Positions 32,733-52,100 of a stretch of DNA of 64,000 nt are shown here, piece after piece. This DNA comes from Mycteria americana (lineage: Eukaryota; Chordata; Aves; Ciconiiformes; Ciconiidae), in NCBI RefSeq assembly GCF_035582795.1, contig NC_134367.1, positions 116,274,062 through 116,338,061 of the forward strand, in the 5' to 3' direction. A program made the translations under genes and the position numbers. The notes under the pieces were generated by a model that was given only the letters and a program-made list of their open reading frames with translations, did not search any database and was not told the DNA's origin. Each line of letters begins with the position of its first letter. The stretch's first letter is position 1.

Positions 32733-33068
32733 TTGCCAGAGTATTTCGTGGTGGAGGCACTATTGTATTGCTGCTGAGCCAAGATCTCCATAAGCGCATG
32801 GATGGCATTGCTGAGTGTGCTGAAAATGAGTCTCCTAATGCAATTTCTGATGGTGCAAGTGAAACCGCTGCTGCAAAAGCCCTGAATGTTGATGGGAATT
32901 CTTCCTCCTTGGTGAATGGTGTGGAATCCTTTCTCAGCAGCAGACAGATGCATTTTGGGTCTCTGGTGCCAGATGGCATCTATGCCATCTGGAATAGATG
33001 TTAGTCTTGGAAAGACAGATGCTTTCATATGCAAATACAGGAAGATCTCTACTGCTGGGAATTGGTAG
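32733..33068 (+). pseudogene. THUMPD2: THUMPD2 last exon, frameshifted
   Basis: Reads VFRGGGTIVLLLSQDLHKRM through QMHFGSLVPDGIYAIWNR, then stops at 33002. The conserved C-terminal DVSLGKTDAFICKYRK continues in another frame and ends at 33068. A partly duplicated 'ggcatctatgccatctgga' at the break suggests a small insertion. The acceptor junction also gives a phase that does not fit exon 9, as if 2 bp were lost there. Confidence 0.87.
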
Positions 33069-33576
33069 CTTTCTTGTGCTGTGCCTAAGTGAACCTGAAT
33101 GCTGATACACTTGCAAAGCAGCACAGCAGTGATCTGGTGGAACCCTGCTGACCTGAAGGAACCCTGTGCCATTTGTTAGCTACCCTCACTTGGCATGTCC
33201 TAAGGCATTGCTTTTCTCTCTTTGGTTTTTAGGAGAAGTGGAAGATGCCTGCTAGTGTTTCAGATATTTTTACTGTAAAATATTGTAATGAGCAAGAGTC
33301 CTCAAATCCTTGTTTAGGCAAACCCTCTTAGTATTGGGAGGAGTTTCTTTGGGAGAGAAAGACTTCATTTGCAGAACTACAAAAACAAATGTGGTAATAT
33401 TAAATGTAAATACATTTTCACCTTCAGCAATGCTTTTAGGAAGCACACCTTATCTGAAGAAGTCTCCAGCTCTTTTTGAGGGCTGAATATATGCTTACCA
33501 TGTACCTTGCAGTATTACTTTAAAGGTAGTTTCTGATGAGTTGGAAATGTCACTATTGAGATCTCTTGGAGTGGAA

Positions 33577-33582
33577 AATAAA
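33577..33582 (+). terminator. Candidate THUMPD2 poly(A) signal
   Basis: An aataaa about 510 bp after the ancestral stop, followed by a T/G-rich stretch. It is the first canonical signal downstream on this strand. Use is not shown. Confidence 0.45.
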
Positions 33583-37213
<3,631 letters not shown>

Positions 37214-37513
37214 CTGTAAATGAAATAATTGCGTTGTTATTTTGAGGTGTAGCATAGCGTGAATAACAAAATAAATGTTAGGCCTCACTAATCAAATACC
37301 AACAAAGCTGGGTGCAAGTTGTAAGTTATCTTGGGTAGCACACAGGTGATAATTACTGGCATTCATAAGGTTTTAGTGCATTACCCAGTTATGCAAGGCT
37401 AAGCCCTAGCTCTGTGGTTGTGAATTGCATCCAGCAAACTTCTTGGTTACTCGGTTACTTACTTACTTGCTGGTTATTTTTAAGAATAAGAGAGTCTCCT
37501 CTGTGACTTCACT

Positions 37514-38501
37514 CATGCCTGCCCTTCAAATGGAGAAAGGTAGCCAAAGCCTCCATCTGTGATCAGATCTGACCTATGGGACGAAATCACATCACGCAAG
37601 CTGGCGTTGTGATGCTGAATCCCCTCTGCGGGAGCAGAGCCTGCTGCATGCCTCAGAGCAGCCAGGGGAAATTGTTTTGCATATGCTGTGTGTAATCTCA
37701 TCTGGAGGTTATTGAGCGGGTAATCTACCTCCACAGGTGGCCCTCCACATACCTCTGCAGAGGAACCATTCAAGCTAAATCGCTCCCCAGCTCTCTGCCA
37801 ATACCCTTCTTCCAGCCTAGGGTTTCTGTTGGGTCACTTTTCCTTAAGCATTTTTCATTAGGCTATGTTTTCATTAAGCAGCTAAATTAGCCGTGCACAA
37901 TGAGCCTTTCCTCAGGCCTGTGCTTTCCAAATGTATTAAAAAATATAGCTGTGCTGTGTATTACAGCTGCTCAAATCAAAATATTTCCTCTGGCACAAGA
38001 GAAGGTGGTGTGCTTAGCCATGTGAGTTTGGATTGTTCAAACTCATGCTGGCTTTGTGTTCGCAGATTTTACCTTTCCTTCCCCTCTAAACAATCTCTAA
38101 TTTTATGACTAAGACTTTTTTTTTTTAAGTATTCCCTTTTCCAACTTCAGTATTAAAAGAAATATTTAGTCCACCGTCAAGGACTGCAAACTGCAGCAAG
38201 GGACCGTTCTGTTCTGGAGAAGAGAGAGAGCACTTCATATGTAAGGAAGAGGGAGCAGTTATTTTAGCCCCGTGGTCCTTTCATGCTGCTGGCATGAGCC
38301 CTAGTGCATTTTTCACAGGGTTTTTGTTTCCAATTATTCGTTATTCCACTTGTATGAGTAAGTGACTCGCTTCATGCGAGGCACAGTAACTGGAGATCAG
38401 AAGGAAAGGCATGCTCTACTTACTGGCAGCGCATGCTGCCTACCCAAGGGAAACCTGGTGAAGCCTTCATCCATAATTAGCACGCTAGAACGACGCATTA
38501 C
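37514..38501. other. TMEM178A intron 3, nothing recognised
   Basis: Ordinary intronic DNA between exons 3 and 4. I saw no repeat family, RNA gene or conserved motif. Confidence 0.45.
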
Positions 38502-38640
38502 CTGTTACCAGGAACAGCAGACCTGCAATGTGCTGGGTGAGGACTATCCTCCCAAAAGAAGCTGACTGCTGCCATGATGCACCCCTAGAGAAGAACAGCT
38601 GTAGCCATGCCCAGGAATCCAGCCATGATCCTTCTCAAGT
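38502..38640 (-). pseudogene. TMEM178A: TMEM178A exon 3, nonsense and 1-bp insertion
   Basis: Starts after 'ggtggaaacag' and reads LRRIMAGFLGMATAVLL, then TAG at 38587-38585 where the family has Cys, then GCIMAAVSFFWEDS. One extra base near 38541 shifts the frame before LTQHIAGLLFLVT. Length is 139 nt where the family exon is 138. Donor 'cag|gtaatg' is kept. Confidence 0.9.
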
Positions 38641-39405
38641 CTGTTTCCACCAAACCCAAGAAATTAAGAGCAGGTGTTACCACGGACAAGCCTTCCACCG
38701 CAGGAGGAAGCGGAGAGACACCTAGAAATAGCCACGAGTGCAGCTGGCCCAAGCCAGGTAGACCCACAGCAGGAGTAATCCCAGATCTACGAGTGAGTAC
38801 CTGTAAGTAGAAAGTGATCCTGTAGCAAGGCTGCTACAAACTAGCGGTTTTGTAGTTGTGCTATAAACTTCCCACTATCATATGAACCATATAATCATAG
38901 GGCTTCAGCCATATGACCTTCAGGATGTGGGCGCAGCATGGTTTTGTGCAGATACACCGTAATATACTCTTTGTTCTCTATTTCCTTGTAGAGTTTAAAT
39001 TTAAAGTAACTTGGATGGATAGAAATGCTCCGGTTTCTAAATACCGGGAAGTTTCCATGCAGACAGGTTCTTCCATAATTGTTTAGCACGTGGCTGTGGA
39101 ATAATTGCTGGAGGTGACTTAGAAATTAAACTTATATTCACACTTTTAAGTAAGGCACAGCATTGAAGAAGCTGCCCAGGTGGAGTGCGGCTGGCATGCA
39201 AGGAATCCATTCCACGGAAGTTCCCTAGGCCTGCAACCTTAGATTTCGGCAACACCAGGGCAACTTGGTGTGTTGGCTCTAAGAGGAACTGCCCAGAGGG
39301 TGGAGTGGTGTGGAGACACCACGGCCAGGCTCTGTGATAATATGGGAACTTGAAGGTACCACAGAACCGATAAACTGCATACTTGCTATCCTGGGCCAAC
39401 GGTCT

Positions 39406-40363
39406 GTCATGTTTTTGACAAAATGCTGTCCTTTTGGTGAACTTTGCTCATTATAACGATGTTATAATACCAAAACACACCTCCGTCCCAAAAGTTACCC
39501 ACCTCCAAGGTGCGACCACCCCTCACTGAGCTTGTGCTTCGAATTTTTCTAGTTTATACCTTTAAAAGCTAAGCGAGAAAATTTTACACCAATCCTAACA
39601 AAAGTATGTATGCCTAGAGTCACTCAAGCTCCACCTGAAAGGTAAAAAATAGTATAAAATAACGTGAGAGAATGTTAGGAAAGATACCATCATGTACCAC
39701 TCTGACTTCTGGGATCAGTCAACAGGCTGAGCCACTCTTCCTCCCCATCGGGATGCCTTTGGGTAAGATTCGAACACTTGGTTATACCAAGTGCCTCCCC
39801 GGGAAACTTAGGAATCTCTATAGAGTCGCTTTATATCTTTTAGCGCGTTTGTAGCTGGCGGTGTTATTCATACTCTTGGTATTTGCATGTGCTTTGCAGA
39901 CAGTGAATTTATCACCAGTAATCCAAAAGAACCTGTGTATCTGTTGCTTTAATAAACTGCACTCTTCATTGATCTAGCCATGATAGTTCTCCTTGAACAC
40001 GACCAGACTCTTTAAGTGTGGCCGTGGTAGTTCATGCAACACAACTAGACTGGAGGTGTATCGCATTATTTGTGAATCCGTAATCGTGATAGTTCAATAC
40101 ACTGTATGCGACCGGACTTACAATGCTGTCAAATTACTGTAACGCTGTTGCCTTAATCAACTTTGCTGAGCTGTTTCAATGAAAACCCTGAGAGGGCTCT
40201 GACAGGCAAATGTTGACTCTGATGGGTGGCTACGTATACCGTCCTTAGAAAAATAAACTGTTGACCAAGTCTGAGACTAAGACTAGACTTAGCCTCACCT
40301 ACACTCCTCTCTGAGAAGGAGTTTAGAAAGCAAGGGGGTCCTGTCTGAACCTCGTGACTCAAC
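39406..40363 (+). mobile_element. Possible LTR-like element in TMEM178A intron 2
   Basis: It begins TGTCATG and ends ..GACTCAACA, with a tataaaa box near 39652, an aataaa near 39951 and an 'cgacc-gact'-rich repeated part. I did not find a target duplication or a matching partner LTR, so the boundaries and class are uncertain. Confidence 0.35.
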
Positions 40364-40779
40364 AGGAGGATTCCCCCCCCCCCCAGCCACTCCTCAGACT
40401 CCTACACAACAGTAACTTTTAATGCAACAGTGGCTTCTGTCATCAGCTTCTGACATGTCTCCTGCTGGACCTTTTCCAGTACCCCAGAATGCAGGTTTTC
40501 AAGCTGGTGTCTGCAGACCCCTGGAGAGGTGAGGGGAGAGATCATCTGCCTGTGAAAGGTGGCTAAGAGCAGGTTACATTCAACAAGCTTAAAAAACCCT
40601 ATGTGTGGTGTTCATGCTTTCCTGGACCAACTGTAGCAGCCTGCAAGTAAAAATGAGGGTGAAAATTGCTGATGGCTGGGCCCTGGTGAGATCCTGCCTT
40701 CTCCGCCCCCTCCTCTGCAAACTAGTGTCTCATTGCTGCGTTTTTCACGTGAAAGGGAGAGCACGAGCCGTGGGCCTCA

Positions 40780-45269
<4,490 letters not shown>

Positions 45270-45533
45270 CCCTGTGGACGAGGCTGTCGAGGCGGGAGTC
45301 GATGCCCAGGTAGCAGCAGGTCCGCCACAGCCCTGCGTGTGTGGCGAAGACCGGGCGGGCGCAGCCCGGAGGCGGTGGCGGAGGGAGGAAGGGGCGGAGT
45401 GGTACGGGCGGCCGCCAGGCGCCTTCGCAACCGCTGCCGGTGCTGCCGCAGGTCGGTGTCGAGCGCAGCCACCAGCAGCCCCAGCGCGCACAGGCTCAGG
45501 CACAGCCTCGGGGCAGTGCCCGCTGCCCGGCAT
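45270..45533 (-). pseudogene. TMEM178A: TMEM178A exon 1, scrambled frame
   Basis: ATG at 45533. Family-like LCLSLCALGLLVAALDTD (first membrane span) is in one frame and VFATHAGLWRTCCYLGIDSR then LDSLVHRG in another, with the ATG in the third. It ends in phase 1 at 'g|gtgagc', fitting exon 2. The middle part is shorter than in the human protein. Confidence 0.8.
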
Positions 45534-45650
45534 GGCGGAGGGAGGTGGCGAGCGCGGCGCTCTCCTCGCACACCCACCCGGAGCCGGGCGCAGGGACGCC
45601 GGGGCGGGGGCTGGGAGCTCCGTGGGCGCCGGGGCGGGGCAGCGTACCGC

Positions 45651-45711
45651 GGGACGCGGGAACCGGGCGGGACGCGGGAACCGGGCGGGACGCGGGAACC
45701 GGGCGGGACGC
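45651..45711. repeat. 18-bp tandem repeat, about 3.4 copies
   Basis: The unit gggacgcgggaaccgggc is repeated three times exactly (45651-45704) and then partially. It lies in the promoter next to the NRF-1 sites and is identical between units, so it is probably variable in length. Confidence 0.95.
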
Positions 45712-45878
45712 CCCACCCCGCCGGACCTCGAGTGTAGCAGGGCGGTGCAGCACAGCGGGCGCATGCGCAGGAAAGGGCCGCCCCGCCTTGTGCCGGCCCG
45801 CGCAGGCGCAAGGGGCACCGCCCCGCCCCGCTCCCCCGCGGCGACCCTTGCGCCTGCGCGGTGCAGAGGGACGGCGCC

Positions 45879-45911
45879 ATGTTGCCGGAGCGGGCCGGGG
45901 GGAGGCGGTGA
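45879..45911 (+). other. Possible short upstream ORF of MAP4K3
   Basis: An ATG embedded in the YY1-type motif opens a 10-codon frame ending at TGA 45909-45911, 90 bp before the MAP4K3 start. It would act only if transcription starts upstream of it. Confidence 0.35.
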
Positions 45912-46001
45912 GCGTTCCGGTGACGGATTCCCTTCCTCTCTCCTCACCCTCCCCTCCCCCGGCCCGGGGGGCTGCGGCCGAGTGGGGCCTCCCCCGGCAC
46001 C

Positions 46002-46118
46002 ATGAGCGGCGGTGGAGGTGGCGGCGGGCGGGTGTGCGACCTGTCCCGGCGTAACCCCCAGGAGGACTTCGAGCTCATCCAGCGCATCGGCAGCGGCACC
46101 TACGGTGACGTCTACAAG
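46002..46118 (+). CDS. MAP4K3: MAP4K3 coding exon 1
   Basis: 39 codons ending ..[10 protein letters not shown] at donor 'aag|gtagac'. It includes seven consecutive glycines after MS, encoded by GGN-rich CpG-island sequence. Confidence 0.93.
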
Positions 46119-49100
46119 GTAGACGCAGCACCGTAGTCCGGGGGTGGGGGTGTTGTCTCTTCCCCCCTCCCACGGTGGTGGGTTCCGTTGCCAAGCAACC
46201 GGGTCGGCCCCCCCCCCCCCCCCCCAATCTGAGGGGGGCTTCCGTTGTCAAGCGATCCCCCTTTCCCCCCCGGCCCTGAGGGGGCTCCTGCCGTTGTGGG
46301 CGGCAAGGTCGCCCCGCATTCTTCCCCTCTAGCGGAGTCTACCCCGTCGCACCGGCCGCAGTCCTGGTGGGAGCGGGTGGGCTCCCGGCCTGGCCGCCCC
46401 CAGCTCCCCTCTGGAGGGACCCTGCCCCCTGCGCCTCTCCCTGTCGTCGGCCTGGCCGCGTCTCTGGCTTGGCCGGCCCGTGCGAAGGGGCGCCCCCGGG
46501 GGCCGCGTCGGTGCTTGGGGGCGGCCGGACCCTGCTGGGGGCGTGGGGCTGGCGGTGCAGGACCGCGGCGCTCTCCCGGCTTCCTGCGGCCGCGGAGCCG
46601 CCCCGGGAGCCGGTTCTTGCCGCTGCTGGGTGCCGGCTTGGGCGTCTGTTTCACGGGCGGAGGCTGGGGGTCGGCTCCTCTCCAGATCGAGCCGGGAGGC
46701 TGTGGGGGTGTGGGAAGTGCACGCTTGCTCGCTCGTTTCCAGCCCAAATATCACTTTAAATCGTGTGCCTGAAGGGCTGTTCATCCCGGCTATTATTTCC
46801 GTCTTGGGTGGAAATACCAGTGTTTTGTGCTTGTGTCTCTGTAAAACGTGAGGCTGACCAGTCCGAGGGCAAACTGGGGTGTCAGGAAAAGTGTAGTTAG
46901 GATCAGAGTCTTTCATGATCCTGTTCTAACTTCAGAAATGTAGGAAAAGCAAAGCTAAAGCAACAGCAGCCGAACATAAGTTTGGCTTTTTGGGCTTTAT
47001 AGTGTACTTTTGACATTTTTCTCTGCTCTGCAGCGTATGTTGTTATTTGTGTATCCAGTTGAACTCTTGCCTGATGGGATGTGGCAGCCTGTCCCTCAGG
47101 TAGGATGACACTGTTTGTACCTGCTCCTGTTTGGTGACAGAGCAGAGGGGAGAATTGAAGTTTGTCCTGTGCGGCCTGTTGGAAGCATCACTTTAACCGT
47201 GTGCTTTCCAAGTGTCTTCTGGTCTGTTTTTGTCATCACAGGGTGGGTGTGTGTGTTTAAGAAAACTTGTATTGGTAGGCAGGACTGTAGGGAAACATTT
47301 AGAGCCATTCCACAATTTGAGGTGCACAAAACTGGCGCTGATGCTGCCTTTGACTCTAAGTAAATGCACCTAGAATGAAGTCCTGTTTGGGTTGGGGCGA
47401 TTTTGGTTTAATCTCAGCTCGCTTAAATGTTATTAAAGTTTTGGGACCTAAATCCTCTTGTTACTGCGCTCTTAGTGTGCTAACTCCCTGCTTTATTAAT
47501 TGTTTAATTGAAAGGGTTTTTTGTGTTGTTTTCCCCATCTTGCCAGCTTTCTTCGAGTGAGTATTTGTGTACTATGCTGATGTTTTAGTTATCCAAGTCT
47601 ACTTGCCTTATGCTCTGTTTTTTTGTTTTTCTGGAAACTGTTGTCTTGATGTGCTCAGCTCTATTTCTGTTGCAGTTTTTAACTGACATATTGACTCTGT
47701 GATATCTTATCAATCAGATTTGTTTGGTGCTCCGTACATGATTTTGATGGATGTGAATTAGCCAAGTCATCAGTGTTTGTCATTTAATTTTAAGGATGTT
47801 ACCTCCAACCACAGGTGAATATTTACATTTGCAATACCACTATGCATCTGAAGGCTGTTAAATTTCATTGGTTTTGTCAAGGTGTTCTTGATGATTATCG
47901 TACTTACATTGCAGTAGCCTTCAGTTTGGTGCTCTGTGAGTGGCCAGTGTTTGGCACTGCTTGTGACTTTTTTGTTTGAGGCACGGAAGCTCTCTCCTCC
48001 CTCGGAGTGGATTTGTTTATGTTTACAATCTGCCTGTGACAGCTGAGAAGAAGGTGATATATCAGGACCAGGCTACACTAGGCTGGTAATATTTATTTCT
48101 TCTAGGTGAGAGACAGGTAAGTGCTTTCTGATTACATTGTGGACAGTGTAGGGAAAATGAGATGTGCTTTTCTCCTGGATGGATTATTGCCTGTTTCATT
48201 TTGAGGCAAGGTCTTGCCCAAGGTGCCTTCAAAGTGGAGCATGAAAGTAGCCTAAAATAATAATGAAAGCTGGTTACTTTTAATGTGACAAAGAGGAAGT
48301 AATATGGTGTGTCATCCACGTGTGAGCTTACTAGGGCTTTATCTTAAATTTGTGAGGAGTTTCATAAAGCCTCTTTCATTTGCTTCATCCTGTCATCTGT
48401 AGGTGAACTTTGTGGTTGACGAAATAATTGTGCGAAGTTGAGATTAGCTGTGTGATGATGGTGCTCATCAGTGGTGGGATTTCAGCAGAGTGGATCCAAG
48501 CACTGGATGTACTTGGGAAGCTTCAAACTATTCTTTGTAAATTGTGTTTTTTTCCCCCTTAGCAGGGAGAGCCATGTAGGGAGGTGTTTCTGCTGTTAGT
48601 AGGTTGGGATTATTGCCTTAATAAGATGACAATCTTGTTATGTTGACATTCTTGCTAAATGCTGACCTTTCTGTAACCTGCTTTTCTGGCGAAGTGCTGA
48701 GGAGCTGAAAGCAGAGCAGACTGGCAGCTATTGCCTTGCTCTGTTTTAGTTGAACTGAGCTACAATAGGGCATGGGTTAAATGTTTGAGTTGTTTAAAAA
48801 AATAAATTATATATTAAAAAAAAGAAAGCGTCAGAGTCTCTACTCTGGACATCTTAGAATTTGAAGTAAGAGCCCATGGTGCAGACTGAACTACAGAGAC
48901 ACAAAGGGAACAAGGATACAGGTCAGATTGAGATGATCCTGCTGCTATGAGTCCTGCTGTTTAACTGGTACCTGGAAAGGTGCTAGTGCACCACAAGTAC
49001 GGATTTTTTGGCTTAAAACAATATTTTTATAATTATCTGCCCTCCCACCCAAGTTCAGCTTTCAAAGAGGCCTTGGAGAAGATGATAATGAATGCATCAC

Positions 49101-52100
49101 AAGAAAGGTAATGCGCAACTTGTTCATGCCATTAGCTCTAGAGCCAGATATGCACAGTCAACAATAACTCTTCTAACTAGCACCAGTGCAAGTTTGTTGT
49201 AGGAGATGAAGTGTTATCTGAGTTGCTTAGTTCTTAATGTATCCCAGGGACATAAACACTGGACATAACGCTGTTTTCAGTGAGAGTCTGAAAGAGAGAT
49301 GATGTTTGGGTTTTAAAAATTTGTGGCAACACAGCTTCACTGAAACGATAGATAGCTAAACCGTTAATATTACAAAGTTCTTCTTAGAAGTTGAAGTAAA
49401 ACACAGGAGTTTAAATCTGTTCCCTTGTCCAGAGATGTCTCCCCTCAAGACTGCTAAAGTTAATGGTGAAACTGAGTTACTGCTTTGTAAGATGGTTGAT
49501 GGATCCGTAACAAAACATAGACAGATGATCTGCTAGTAGTGTTTTTTTGGAGTTGAATATTCTTGAGTGTTGGATATCACATTTTCATTTGAATGGTTTT
49601 GTTTTCTATGTCTCAGTAAACTTACTTGTCAAGTAATTTAGCTTCATCTAAAGTCTAGGTTAGAGACTGATAGCAAAATTGCTTTTCTGATTGCAGTTAT
49701 ATGTCAGGAAAATTCTTGAATTTCACTGTCTGTTTCTGTCAAATATTCTTGTCCAAAATGACATCCGCTAGAAAGGGTGAAAATTAGTTATGCTGTTGTA
49801 CGAGTCATTTCTGTCTTTCGTGTTTCTGTATTTCACTGTTGCAAAGAATTTAATTGTGTAGGGTGGTCAGCAAAGTGTAAAAGAGGAGTTACGGTTTTTT
49901 GGTTGTGAAAAAGAGACACTGTACTGCCCTGTTCAGTTTCAGGAAATATTCCTAGAGTTAAATTAGGTGGTTGCTTAATTTAGTTTGCTCTATGTTTACT
50001 CCATCTCTCATTTAGAAAGACTTTTCTGTCTCTTGGTATGAAATTGCCATTCTAATTGTCCCTAGTCCCAGGCCCCCTGTAATTTATGCAATTCTTTTAG
50101 GGTCTGGGTTACAAGTGCTGCAAGTGATATTCTGACAGAGACCGTATTAATAATAATGCTATAATTTTCTTGTTTGCCCCCATCCTAATACCTTTGGTTT
50201 TAGTAGTAATTGCACATAGATTTGAAGTATATTCTGAGGCGACTATAGGTCCCTTTCTTTTTTTCATACGATTAATTTATATTGCAGCATATCTTAAACC
50301 AGAACAATGGTTTTTTTCAATAAAGGTTGAACTTCATTTGCCATCTCCCAGGTCATTCATCTAGTGTGGGTGGACCCTTCCAAAGATTTTCAGCATTTTA
50401 CTAAAAGAAAGGCCCTTCTTTTACTTTCCTCTTTACTGAAATTCAGATAGTTGTGATAATTAGTGAGATTATTGTTCCTGCAAAGGTATGTTATACCATG
50501 TCTGCCTTATTTCAGTTCTTTTTGTCATTTATGGCTTCAGCCAGTTAACAAATGAAGACACAGAACTTGGTAGGGTGTGCTTTGCTTGGTGTCTCATTTT
50601 AAAAAAGAAAAAGCCTGATTTTCTGCTCCCCAGCCCTTTGGCATGGGCGTTGGTTTTGGTGAGGGAAGTCATGTATCTACCAGCTCAACTGCTTCATGCT
50701 GAAACTCTCAGATTCTGTGGGTATCTCTCGGGAACACCTGGTGACTGTTACTGCTTTCTGCTGTCAACTGTGTTTCGGAGTGTCTGATTTCTGATAGTGC
50801 TCCTGTGTGTTGCTGGAAGAGAATGTGTCCAGAACAGACGAACCTGAATTTTGATTAACTCCCATTTTGCAGAGTCCTATGCACAAATCTGTTCTCTCCA
50901 TGTCCGTGCCCTTGCTCCTCTTTCCTGGGGTGATCCAGTAAGGCATCAATTCTTCTACAGCTTTGCTGCTTCTGAAATATTGAAACTGTGCCTTTTAGTT
51001 GTATGCTTCTTTGATAGGCATTTTAAGTCTTCCTTTCTTCTTGATTGACCTTACAGCTGTTGAAGCTCCTTTTGACTTCGATAGGAATAAATGTCTGTGT
51101 TTTGAAGGCTCTCTATTTCAGCTTTAATTGTCTTTTGAGACTTGCCAGGGAGGCGGAGAGGGCTGGTTGTTTTGCCATCCTGTATTTACTGCACTTAGTA
51201 CTACAGGGCTTAGTTTCTGTGACTGTGGTTTCCTTAATCAGTAATCCATGCCTTGTGTAGGGATTTCTGTTTGCCTTAGTTTCAGATCTTTTTGTTTAAC
51301 ATCACCTTTATCAAAACATTGCTTTCTGAAATTGTAGCTGTAGTGTTTTGTAGCTGTATCAGGCCTCCTACCAGAATGTGGAACCTAATTATTTTTAGCA
51401 TAATTCTTAGTAGTTCAATTCCTGTTAATTACATCTGTGACTTCATAGGATGGGCTGAACTGGTGCAACAGCTCACTGTTGCCTGAGAGGGGCGATTGCC
51501 TACCCTGCACCTGGCTGCCTTGCCTACCCTGCACCTGGCTGCCTTGCTGCTTACCTCGCGTTAGCTCTGGCACTTGGCATGATGCCTAAGCTGGCTTGGT
51601 TAGCTAACCTGGCAGAAAACTAACCAAAAAAAGGGAGGCAGGTGGGTTTCTGCTGGCCTGGAGAGTTGAAATGGCTGCAGGGGGAGTCCTGTGGGTTTGA
51701 GAGAAGCTGAAGGGGAGGACCCTAGGGCTGGAAGCAAGGGGATTGGAAGCCATTTGGGTGCATTTTCCTGTACAGTGGAGCTAATCTGGGTCAGGAAGCC
51801 TGTCTGTGCTCTGGGACCAGTTATCCCATGAAGCAGCAACTTTTTTAGAAATCGCTGGTCTGCATTTTGTTCAACAATTCACACAGGAAGTAGTCAAAAG
51901 CAGAAGCGCCCTGTTGTTACTGTCTTTGCTTTTTGGCCTAGTTTTTGTTGCAGCATTATACACTTTATAGTACCAGCTTCCATTTGAAGGCCAAATATGA
52001 ACTTGGCAAGAGATTTACTTCCTTGGACCTTGGATTTTATGTTTATACTGGTTCAGCTGCACAGACCTCTTCTTCTCATGAATCTGCTGTTGTTGCATAT

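Larger units (their letters stand above)
19524..33068 (+). pseudogene. THUMPD2: THUMPD2 pseudogene (THUMP-domain RNA guanosine N2-methyltransferase)
   Basis: THUMPD2 with TRMT112 makes N2-methylguanosine in U6 snRNA in mammals. Ten exons follow the family order: an N-terminal AGRGLE-type segment, the KVFF segment, a long Lys/Glu-rich exon with part of the THUMP domain, and the Rossmann methyltransferase domain. Intron phases are kept at most junctions, so this is the genomic copy and not a retrocopy. It is inactive. In-frame TAG codons lie at 26024, 29180 and 31150. Exon 3 and the last exon are frameshifted, and the donors after 26041 and 27839 are lost. The SAM-binding DPxCGxGT motif reads NAVCGLGT, and the catalytic DIPFGKK motif reads AILFGKK. 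An endogenous retrovirus fills intron 2. It converges on TMEM178A. Confidence 0.93.
45534..46001. promoter_or_regulatory. CpG-rich bidirectional promoter of MAP4K3 and TMEM178A
   Basis: About 470 bp separates the two start codons. It contains a perfect NRF-1 palindrome gcgcatgcgc (45759-45768), two further NRF-1-like sites (cgcgcaggcgca near 45798-45809 and tgcgcctgcgcg near 45849-45860), and a YY1-type cgccatgttg (45875-45884). There is no TATA box. NRF-1 and YY1 sites with CpG density are typical of housekeeping two-way promoters. Loss of TMEM178A would leave only the MAP4K3 side functional. Confidence 0.75.

Noticed and set aside
46112-46916. Long open frames on both strands after MAP4K3 exon 1
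   Set aside because: CpG-island first-intron sequence; Pro/Arg/Gly-rich in all frames, with no domain.
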